Shown here piece by piece: positions 25,901-64,000 of a stretch of DNA of 64,000 bases. The notes under the pieces were generated by a model. That model was not told the DNA's origin, did no database searches, and saw only the letters and a list, made by a program, of their open reading frames with translations. The position numbers and the translations under genes are program-made. How positions within the stretch are numbered: the first letter of the stretch is position 1; every line of letters begins with the position of its first letter. Source of the DNA: Nilaparvata lugens (lineage: Eukaryota; Arthropoda; Insecta; Hemiptera; Delphacidae); NCBI RefSeq assembly GCF_014356525.2, contig NC_052505.1, positions 50,285,994-50,349,993 on the forward strand, read 5' to 3'.

Positions 25901-28236
25901 CTCAGCTTCAAACTGCTCATTATAAGAAAAGAAAATAAATATGTTGATAATTTGATTGACGAAAAATTTTTAATTTTCTATTTTTCTTGATGATTAAAGA
26001 TTTGAATCTCGTTTCAATGTGACTAACAATTTGTCCTATACAATTTCAAGCCCTAGAACTGTAAATACCTTACAGTTATTTATAAAATAATTCATTTTAG
26101 TTTCAGTATTTTGGATTTCCTTATCTAGTCTCTGATAAAAGCATGGTTATCAATATTGCTAAATAGATCTTGATAGTGTTCGAAAATATCATAATTAAAT
26201 TAACAATTTTGTAGAATTTTCATGTGGTACTAATAAGCTTTTCGGACGGGAGATTCTTCTCTTTTATCCCTTTACCTCTTTTAAGATTATTACCTATTAT
26301 ACTCGGAAATTCATCATTCCTTATATTCGGCTGTTTTTTAAGGTCCATTGAAGAAATAAGACATTTAGTAACAAGAGAAAATAGCACAAAAACAATAGCA
26401 TATATTGCGAATACTTGAATTTCCACGACAAACAAAATGCGAAGAAAATTAATAGCTCATGCTTCCTAATTTGATGAACGTTTTGTTTCATTTTTATGCA
26501 TTGTGACACTTTTTTCAACCACTCAGTCCAATTAAAGTATCTTTATATATTTATTTATGGTGAAGTCATAGATATGAATAACGTAAAAGGGAATTCCATT
26601 CACCTAGATCACTGAGGCCCGGTTTCACAAAAGCCGGTCAAGTTTTAATCGTGATTAATTCCACGAGAACCAATCAGGGAAACCGTCTTTTCAGAAAAGC
26701 CTTCTCCGATTGGTTCTCGTGAAATTAACCACTATTAAAATTCAACCGGCTTTTGTGCAACTGGGCCTTAGCAATCAATAGCACTAGTATTTTAAATTGA
26801 ATTCAAGACAGTGGCATTCAATTGATCTCACGTCGCAGTGAAAATTCTTTACATATATTGAATATATTCAAATCCCATCAGTCTTTTAGATTTTTATTTT
26901 ACCAAAAATATTCACTAAAATAAATTGTTGGCTCGTAACTGTCTTAATACTACAAGTCCATCAACAATTGAATAATTTTATAAAATTAAAAATCAGAAGG
27001 TTAAAGTGAAGGATAATTTCTAGTGATGAATGTTAACATATAAACTAGTGAACAGCCTATAAACTTGAGTGTATAAAGGGAGTGACATTGGGTAATATGA
27101 CGAGGCAGAACATCCGAAAAGATTTCTGTGCCAATAGAAGCCATACGTCAAATAAATCACTAAACAGTTGATATAAATCACCAATTTGGCGATTATTTCT
27201 ATTCATTACTTAGCTCATAGTATTTATCAAGTCATTGTCTTTCAAATAAAATTGACGATAAATGACACTTCGGTGGAATATAATTGAAATTATTATGCTC
27301 AATTCAGCCTATTAAATGCTCTTTAATTGATACAAATCACCAAGTTAACCATAATTTTCTATTTCTCAATGAGCAATTAAATTCTCATTGGTTTTCCAAT
27401 GGAAAATTTACGATTTTATTCCGAAAGAATATGAATTATTAATTTAGAATGTATGAATTCAGGGCTACTTTCTTGTATTTATAAAATTGAATTATAGTAC
27501 CCTTTAAAATTGTATTCTTTAATAATAATAATTCCTTATAATTTGTATTCTTGTTTTATTATTCAAATAAAAAATAATTCCATTTTATAAATACAGTACA
27601 AGAAAGTAGCCCTGAATTCATACATTTTAAATTAATAATTTATATTCTCTCGGAATAAAATCGTAAATTTTCCATTGAATTGGAACTAATATTAAACCTG
27701 AATCAGCCTATTAAGAAACGTTGCCATGCGATCATGTCAATGGTTTGATTCAGCTCACCGTTACTCTATTTTGTCATTATTTTTGTACAATACACATAAC
27801 ATAAGTCTTCTTTCAAACAAGGATTGGGTTTTGGCCTGTTCCGAATCACAATCAGCTCTCTATATTCACATTGATCTCATGGATGTATCTTAGCCTCCTC
27901 GTATTTTGTAGAAGATAAATATTGAAAAATTCATAAAAACCTATCCGCAAAGAATAACGATTTAAAATACGAATATTCGATGTTGAGTTACAATTCATGA
28001 TCTTTTGAAACCAAATTGTCTTGATGCAAATTCTGATGGGTTATGTTTTTGTGTTTTTCAGCAATTCGATTGAAGCGTGTGCTCGCGCGTCGACGCAACA
28101 GTCCAAGTGTCCACCACCAAGTGGTGGCACCCTGTCTAGTCGAGTGCCGGTGGCGCCCTGGAGGAAGCAATCGGCAGAGCAGGCGCCTCGCAAACTCCCC
28201 ACCACACCGCTCCCCCAGCGGCGGAAAGCCTCCTAA
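13242..28236 (+). CDS. Ser/Pro-rich coiled-coil protein (possibly CCSER/FAM190-like), full gene span
   Basis: Eight exons with matching phases give a protein of about 348 residues: 13242-13492, 14200-14344, 18265-18399, 18982-19017, 19941-20036, 21634-21768, 23418-23491 and 28062-28236. Residues 1-132 are Gly/Ser/Arg/Pro-rich with two GAGGVTPS-type repeats. Residues 133-177 contain an acidic patch and a helix, QDMFQDVISIKTMLLRLTRV. Residues 190-250 form a short coiled-coil. ATQTER (261-266) has a TQT core like dynein light-chain LC8 ligands. The tail is Pro/Arg/Lys-rich. I chose the ATG at 13242 (MSRRT) for its A at -3; an in-frame ATG at 13221 is possible. An optional 16-nt exon at 24442 would change the C-terminus. 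The CCSER suggestion rests on memory of the helix and composition only. No catalytic domain is seen. A cytoskeletal or scaffold role would fit but is inference. Confidence 0.72.
14200..14344 (+). CDS. Coiled-coil gene, exon 2
   Basis: Acceptor TTTGTTTTAG, donor CAG/GTTAGC. One base completes the Arg codon from exon 1, then MGNGVRATHFLRSRVG and a GSGGGGG stretch. Open frames on the opposite strand are shadows. Confidence 0.75.
14822..16888. mobile_element. Non-autonomous hAT-type DNA transposon
   Basis: A perfect 8-bp target duplication, TACGGGTG, flanks the element (14814-14821 and 16889-16896), which is diagnostic of hAT-class insertion. The ends are inverted: TAGTGATGTAAAATTCCCGG on the left and CCACATCACTA on the right, with matching subterminal TTCCCGGGAATT motifs. 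The 2.07-kb interior has no transposase frame. It contains two diverged direct repeats (about 15,480-15,660 and 16,085-16,200) and an internal inverted pair (see 15655-16627). It sits in intron 2 of the coiled-coil gene. Confidence 0.88.
15655..16627. repeat. Inverted pair inside the hAT-type element
   Basis: ACTCGTATAGTCCAGT (near 15672-15687) and its inverse ACTGGACTATACGAATATTT (near 16592) bound about 970 bp. This may be a second element nested in the first, or old internal structure. Confidence 0.5.
16903..16950. repeat. (TA)n microsatellite
   Basis: An uninterrupted TA run of about 48 bp directly before the palindrome at 16951. Confidence 0.9.
16951..17216. mobile_element. Near-perfect 266-bp palindromic element
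   Basis: The left arm begins TAAAACAGGAGACACAAACA and the right arm ends with its inverse TGTTTGTGTCTCCTGTTTTA. The arms match over roughly 100 bases with only a few differences, around a loop near 17050-17120. It is flanked by TA-rich DNA, as expected for a TA-targeting MITE. If transcribed with the intron it would fold into a long hairpin RNA. Confidence 0.88.
18265..18399 (+). CDS. Coiled-coil gene, exon 3
   Basis: Acceptor CTTTTGCAG, donor GAG/GTAATT, phase 0 at both ends, 45 codons. Encodes an acidic segment (SPGEDFSEDSGIRLD), then a hydrophobic amphipathic helix. This is the most conserved-looking part of the protein. Confidence 0.85.
18400..18981 (+). other. Intron 3, nothing else recognised
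   Basis: AT-rich intron with GTAATT donor and CTTTTTTCAG acceptor. Confidence 0.6.
18982..19017 (+). CDS. Coiled-coil gene, 36-nt microexon 4
   Basis: TDQVNAFENSLN, phase 0 at both ends, with a strong acceptor (TTTTTTCAG) and a consensus donor (GTGAGT). Being a multiple of three, it could be skipped without changing frame. Confidence 0.72.
19941..20036 (+). CDS. Coiled-coil gene, exon 5
   Basis: Acceptor GGTTTCAG, donor CAG/GTATTT, 32 codons in phase 0. Begins NGYYNLGNEG and ends with a heptad-like KKEIAEEISDLKRQ that continues into exon 6. Confidence 0.82.
20240..20897. repeat. Long inverted repeat in intron 5
   Basis: Arms of about 245-260 bp (20240-20482 and 20636-20897) around a 150-bp spacer. 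Matching landmarks are AACTCAGAAACCGTTGGTTT on the left and its inverse AAACCAACGGTTTCTGAGTT on the right, and GGTGACC against GGTCACC at the inner edges. The arms have drifted with small indels. No ORF; non-autonomous foldback element. Confidence 0.85.
21056..21096 (-). repeat. Terminal fragment of the 34.3-kb repeat family
   Basis: GGAAAGTTGTGTGAGTGCGC is the inverse of the left end of the repeat at 34259, including the continuation into CCAGATTTTT. It is probably a truncated copy in opposite orientation. Confidence 0.6.
21634..21768 (+). CDS. Coiled-coil gene, exon 6
   Basis: Acceptor TTCTTGCAG, donor CGG/GTCAGT, 45 codons in phase 0. The start (QQLEERDRTISGLQTRLQE) is coiled-coil. A Pro-rich spacer follows and then ATQTER, with a TQT core typical of LC8 partners. 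GC-rich third positions mark it off from the flanking introns. Confidence 0.85.
22455..22610. mobile_element. MITE, GCGGTCAG family (diverged)
   Basis: Inverted ends GGACACATGGATAGCGATCT and the inverse of CAGATTGCTCTCTGTCCACG. Internal GAGCGGTCTTAG and a central ATATCCATAT recall the copies at 30347 and 56911. Confidence 0.55.
23418..23491 (+). CDS. Coiled-coil gene, exon 7
   Basis: Acceptor CATTTCAG, donor TAG/GTGAGT. Encodes VRPLSSGPSLLQGLPTDSMG and onward to NLV. It ends with two bases of a codon, which pair with one base from either 24442 or 28062. Confidence 0.8.
24442..24457 (+). CDS. Candidate optional 16-nt microexon
   Basis: CTTTCGCCTGGGAAAG lies between a pyrimidine-rich acceptor ending GACTAACAG and a good donor, GTATGC. 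Joined to exon 7 it reads SFRLGK. Joined onward to 28062 it reads QFD and then stops, so inclusion would replace the Pro/Arg-rich tail by a short end (about 299 residues in all). Skipping gives the 348-residue form. Evidence is splice-site quality and phase only. Confidence 0.4.
26616..26767. mobile_element. 152-bp palindromic MITE, copy 1
   Basis: Ends GGCCCGGTTTCACAAAAGCC and the inverse GGCTTTTGTGCAACTGGGCC. Most of the element is palindromic, with an inner CGAGAACCAATCAG pairing with CTGATTGG-like sequence near 26706. A copy of exactly the same length lies at 37601-37752. No ORF. Confidence 0.85.
27388..27690. repeat. Long inverted repeat in the last intron
   Basis: Arms of about 105 bp match closely: AATTCAGGGCTACTTTCTTG on the left against CAAGAAAGTAGCCCTGAATT on the right, and GGAAAATTTACGATTTTATT against its inverse at the outer edges. 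The spacer is about 80 bp and AT-rich. Confidence 0.85.
28062..28236 (+). CDS. Coiled-coil gene, last coding exon
   Basis: Acceptor GTTTTTCAG. With the two carried bases from exon 7 the frame reads S-NSIEACARASTQQSK, then Pro/Arg-rich sequence, and stops at TAA 28234-28236. The exon is GC-rich. Another frame stays open to 28375, but it does not match the phase of exon 7. Confidence 0.65.
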
Positions 28237-28305
28237 CCCGACATTCCATCCATGGAACCAACTCTTGGCTAGTTGTTTCGTCCAACTCAACTCCTGTTTG
28301 TTCTC

Positions 28306-28500
28306 CAGAGGGCTTCTTCAACAAACATGGGATTTCTTGACGGCTTCTTCAATAGACATCCAAGGGAATTCATGAGGACTTCTTCAAGAAACGGGGAAAT
28401 TCAAGAGGACTTCTTCAAGAAACAGCGGAATTCATGCGGACTTCTTCAAGAAACATGAGAATGATGAGGACTTTTTCATGAATCTTGAAGACTTCATCAA
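28306..28500 (+). repeat. 31-bp minisatellite in the 3'UTR
   Basis: About six units share GGACTTCTTCAAGAAAC, starting near 28311, 28342, 28376, 28407, 28438 and 28468. Spacing is 31 bp with one 34 and one 30. It starts 70 bases past the stop codon. The open frame through it is a by-product. Confidence 0.85.
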
Positions 28501-30346
28501 AAATAAGAATTTTCTCTCAATAATTGCAGCGTTCCTGTTATCAGAGGTCTCTCTGAAAGTAGCATCGAATGAGGCATTGAATACTTGTTGAATAAGTACT
28601 TCATTAAATTTTAGAAGTAATATAAAATAAAATAAAAATACTATTCACTAGGCGGAGTTGAGATTTGGAGAGCATTCTCTACTACTCACGTGACGGATAT
28701 AACTGTAACAAAAAATATTAATAAAATCTATCATACTTCAATGTATTCTATTCATTCCAAGAAGTATTTGAATGAATGAGTGCTTCAATTCAAAATGTGT
28801 CACCTGCCACAGTCCTTCTCAAAGGCTTTCTTCCTCTTATAGAAAAGTAACTGAGTGAAAGAGTTCTAGAATGAAATTAAAAAGCACATAACTTAAAAAT
28901 TAATAACGCTCCCACCGTTTAAATATTAAATTATTGTTAGTGGTGAAAGTGATATTGTTCTGTATATTTATCATTAATTTTTTATCGAATGTTGTCACTA
29001 TTGATCTGTTGTAACAATGAGACTGTTAACGTTGTACCAACCGAATCTAGTAGCCTATTACAATTCTCATTGTTTCAATGGATATTTCTGGCAAGTCTCA
29101 CTATAGGTTCTAATATTATTTTATCTCCCTATTATCGCTGTATTCAGAATACTTTTCAACGTCCGCGCTTTATTTCTATTGAGAATAATGATTCGGAGGT
29201 GAATATTCGCTCTCAAACTAAATGTTATCTCTCACAGTAGAAACTTTCTCATTTTTGATCGATGCTTTGTTAAAATTTCAATGCTATGATTCTTAATAAG
29301 CTACTTTCATCTGATATTTTATACTTTAATCACTAATTATAATAATTATTATCCACTTCATATACATTATCAATATCTTTTTCTCAAAAAAAGTTGGCAT
29401 TTTTTACATTGCTGGAAATGTGCAAGTTTATTGTATTAGTATTCATTCCATTCATTATCTTTGAAGCTACGCGCAATTTTTGAAATCTGTTTAGATTTTT
29501 TTCTCTTTCTACTAATATTATAATAGTTGTACAAAATTTTCATAATAGATATGAAATATCTAACTATAAATATTGTTATTGCCATAGATACTGGGTTTAA
29601 GGAACACAGATGTATTATTCCAACAAGTGTTATGAATTATTTCAGAAGTATCCAAAGAATAAATTTTATTTTGTCCATTATGGGAGCGTACCTCGTGTAT
29701 TCATCATCAGGTCATGATGAGAGTGAAGTAATTTTGATATTGAAAACGATTTTTCATGAATATATCACTTTAAATTTTGTTGAAAATTTATAATAAAATA
29801 CGGCTGTATCCAATATCTGTCTATTATAGCCAAATCTTAGAAAATAAAATGTAGTCTATTTGTGTGACAATATAACTGAAGAAGTATTGTCATTGTAATA
29901 CTAGATGAAGATATGACTGTTGAAATATCAATATAGTTCTTATAAAATCTACTAGTCTTCATTAACAGTTGAACTGTTTGATAATAATTGAAGGAGAACC
30001 TTCATTAGATTTTGTTAATTGGTTGACGATGTATTTATATCGTGATTACTGTTTTGTAAGATTCGATGGAGAGAATACATAAGTTGCTTTAATATTTTTC
30101 CTATATTCCTCAAGTGTATATATGCATTTTTCGATTTTTGTATCAGTGAGAAATTATTTTCTGTTGTACAAGAAATATTTATTGAAAAATTATTTTAAAG
30201 TGGTATATATTTTTTAATTTTGTAATTTTTCTCATTATGTTTTGTTCATTTGTAAAGTGTTTTATATTGTTGAATTAAATTCAATTCAATCGACTACAGT
30301 GTGCTGGAATTTTCCTCTCCTTAGATGATAATTTTGTTTATATGGA
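28501..30346. other. 3'UTR or intergenic DNA, no gene seen
   Basis: AT-rich. Several AATAAA signals (for example near 28,625, 28,720, 29,660 and 29,790) could end the coiled-coil mRNA; I cannot choose among them. The open frames at 28,989 and 29,527 lack domains and gene-like codon use. Confidence 0.5.
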
Positions 30347-30561
30347 GTGTGCACCCAGAGAGCGGTCAGAACGGTCTTAGAGTACATAGATATTCATATA
30401 TATTTATATTCTCTTAGGACCGCTAGAGTTCGGAACGCCTGACCTCTCTGTGCATAATATTAATCTGGTCTTAGAGGATATAGATATCCATATATATATA
30501 TTTATATTCTCTTAGGACCGCTAGAATTCGGAACGCCTGACCTCTCTGTGCATAATATTAA
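30347..30561. mobile_element. MITE, GCGGTCAG family, with tandem duplication
   Basis: One end reads GTGTGCACCCAGAGAGCGGT, the other CTGACCTCTCTGTGCAT. The right part (about 94 bp, ending CTCTGTGCATAATATTAAT) is repeated in tandem (30373-30463 and 30467-30561), including the ATATAT centre and CGGAACGCCTGACC. Confidence 0.75.
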
Positions 30562-30674
30562 TATGCATTTAATTCATATAAAATACAGTACAGTTCTAGA
30601 AATCGAGGGTTTAGCCTCTAGCATTACCGGTACTTCTACCTTAGAGAAAATTCTAATTCATAATTTGTTTTGGT

Positions 30675-30883
30675 AAAGCGGGCCATTCACTATTCGATAT
30701 TTTGTCCAACTTGAGGTCTATTAATTCGACGTCGACTGTGAATGGGGTTGTTGATGGCATGGCGAATGCTGCTAGACTATTTGGACAAGTCTCGTGAATT
30801 GGAACGTGAGTGGTGAAAGATCCAACGTCGTGGCCCAACATAGTTGGATTAAATTGCGCTGTCGGATAGCGAATGGCTCGCTT
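30675..30883. mobile_element. MITE with AAGCGGGCCATTC ends
   Basis: Left end AAAGCGGGCCATTCACTATT, right end the inverse of AGCGAATGGCTCGCTT. About 209 bp with no transposase. The open frames on both strands here are incidental. Confidence 0.65.
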
Positions 30884-30993
30884 CAGTCATCAACTGGATT
30901 GTCTGTGTCTCGACCTATAGATACTTATGCTTATACCTATAGATGCGTATTCTTAGATACGTCTTATAGATACCTATTTTTTTATATTATACT

Positions 30994-31140
30994 AGCAGGT
31001 AACCCGTGCTCCGCAAGGGTCTAATTAAAATAGGCCTATGACGAACCATCCTTGGCAAATTAAGAATCTATATGCAAAATTTCCAAGTTAATCAATCCAG
31101 AACTTCATGCGTTATGATGCGTCAATCGTGAATTTCCTAT
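30994..31140 (+). repeat. Widespread insect-type repeat fragment
   Basis: ACTAGCAGGTAACCCGTGCT, followed by TGCAAAATTTCCAAGTTAAT. I recall similar phrases as dispersed repeats in many insect genomes, but I cannot name the class with confidence. Confidence 0.4.
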
Positions 31141-32003
31141 CCTGTCCGTGTATAAGCCAATTCATTCTTTATTAGGCTATATACAAGATATATGGGACTA
31201 AGGCCTATGCTCAAGACTGTCAATACATGTTTTTTTGAACGAAAATGAAAAAAAAAATGATTTGATATACGGTAATAAGGTATACGGCACAGAAATGAAA
31301 TTTAAGATAATTCTGAGATTAATAAGATAATTCAGATTATTCTGTGTCTATGGTACCTATATATATTCTCGCAAGACATAACCTATTATAGTCTGAATAA
31401 AATGAGTTGAGACCTGTCCCTCCACCCGATAAAATAATAGAGTTGTAGAATTGAGTCAGTCTTTAATCTCTAATGTAACTGCAGAATTGTATATACGGTA
31501 GATGACGAATATCATCCCCGTTATTCCAGTGGCTGCACTTCGGTATGAGGACAGCGGAATACAGCAGTGAGACCTATACATTTCATACAGATACACATAA
31601 AGTGTATTCATACTAAACATTAAAGTGAAACTTATACTAAACTAAGACATAATACTGTCAACTAAAGTGCGCAAAAAAGTTTTAAGATTGTGTTGAAAGG
31701 GAAAACTTGATTTTTTAAATAAATTTGAAACAAGTTTTTTCTTGAATATTTGCTTACTTTTTCAAAGTTATAGAATGTTGTATCAGCTAAAAGCATACAA
31801 ATGTTGAAAAAATCAAAGATTATGTTATATTTTTAAAGGATTTTGAATTAAAATTCTATATAGATACCTTTTCGAGTTTTAAAACTACCGCCTAGCGCTG
31901 AGGTAGTTTGTAAGAAGTCCGAAAGATGTCGCAAACTGGTCTGTCAGCTTGGAAATGTCAGAGTTGTCTGCTCTCTGGCTGCTGCATCCTCGAAGCTGTC
32001 AAA

Positions 32004-32063
32004 ATGGTGAAAAAGGCTTGTTCAGTTTGTTTCTGTCCATTTCAACGTCCAACTTGGCGTTGA
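32004..32063 (+). other. Short upstream ORF before GFAT
   Basis: ATG to TGA, 19 codons, ending 50 bases before the GFAT start. It is only relevant if transcription starts upstream of 32004. The initiator-like TCAGTT at 32022 lies inside it, which would remove its start codon from the mRNA. Confidence 0.25.
32022..32027 (+). promoter_or_regulatory. Candidate initiator of GFAT
   Basis: TCAGTT fits the insect initiator consensus, about 90 bases before the GFAT ATG in a GC-richer, CpG-containing patch (31,890-32,090). No TATA box is seen. Confidence 0.35.
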
Positions 32064-32113
32064 TAGTATCGTTGTCTTTTTCGGCTTGTGTTGTGATTTG
32101 AGAATAATCTACA

Positions 32114-64000
<31,887 letters not shown>

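Larger units (their letters stand above)
24458..28061 (+). other. Last intron, mostly featureless
   Basis: AT-rich intron. It holds the MITE at 26616 and the foldback at 27388. The open frames near 26,220-26,518 on both strands look random. Confidence 0.55.

Noticed and set aside
28043..28375. Longer alternative frame through the last exon of the coiled-coil gene
   Set aside because: Its phase does not match exon 7 with or without the microexon, and its tail runs into the minisatellite.
29527..29793. 88-codon open frame downstream of the coiled-coil gene
   Set aside because: AT-driven composition, no domain, no promoter or splice context.

Overview
The window looks like a piece of an AT-rich, intron-rich insect genome. 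A planthopper or leafhopper-like hemipteran is my best guess, from the protein sequences, the repeat style and the frequent word AGGCCTA; the species cannot be fixed from the sequence alone. There are no bacterial-style operons. Every real gene is split by GT-AG introns, and most of the DNA is intronic or intergenic and full of small transposon remnants.

Three genes are visible, all on the + strand. (1) At 545-1089 is the last exon of a MADF-BESS DNA-binding protein; its upstream exons lie outside the window. (2) From about 13,120 to 28,236 (3'UTR beyond) is an 8-9 exon gene for a Ser/Pro/Arg-rich protein of about 348 residues with a short coiled-coil and a TQT motif. It may be CCSER/FAM190-like, but I am not certain. 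It contains a 36-nt microexon and an optional 16-nt microexon that would switch the C-terminal reading frame. (3) From about 32,020 past 63,145 is the gene for glutamine:fructose-6-phosphate aminotransferase (GFAT), the entry and rate-limiting enzyme of the hexosamine pathway that supplies UDP-GlcNAc for chitin and glycans. The first 418 residues are encoded here: the glutaminase domain, the linker and the start of the first isomerase (SIS) domain. Exon 1 carries only 7 coding bases (Met, Cys and the first base of Gly3), followed by a 12.6-kb intron. The linker carries a cluster of three or four phase-1/phase-1 cassette exons that would insert variable peptides. The last visible intron starts with GC instead of GT.

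Layout: 1-1,600 tRNA-derived SINE, MADF-BESS exon, MITE; 1,600-6,975 empty AT-rich DNA with one foldback; 6,976-10,823 a 3.85-kb composite element with terminal inverted repeats; 10,824-13,120 retroelement debris; 13,120-28,500 the coiled-coil gene, whose introns hold a hAT-type element with a perfect 8-bp target duplication, a near-perfect 266-bp palindrome and several foldbacks; 28,500-32,000 intergenic MITEs; 32,000-64,000 GFAT, whose introns hold SINEs, MITEs, a 165-bp tandem array, long inverted repeats and an antisense LINE pseudogene.

The most noteworthy biology is the GFAT cassette-exon cluster at an interdomain linker, the frame-switching microexon in the coiled-coil gene, and the number of long foldback repeats in transcribed introns, which could form double-stranded RNA. 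I did not find a novel defence, mobile-gene or biosynthetic system.
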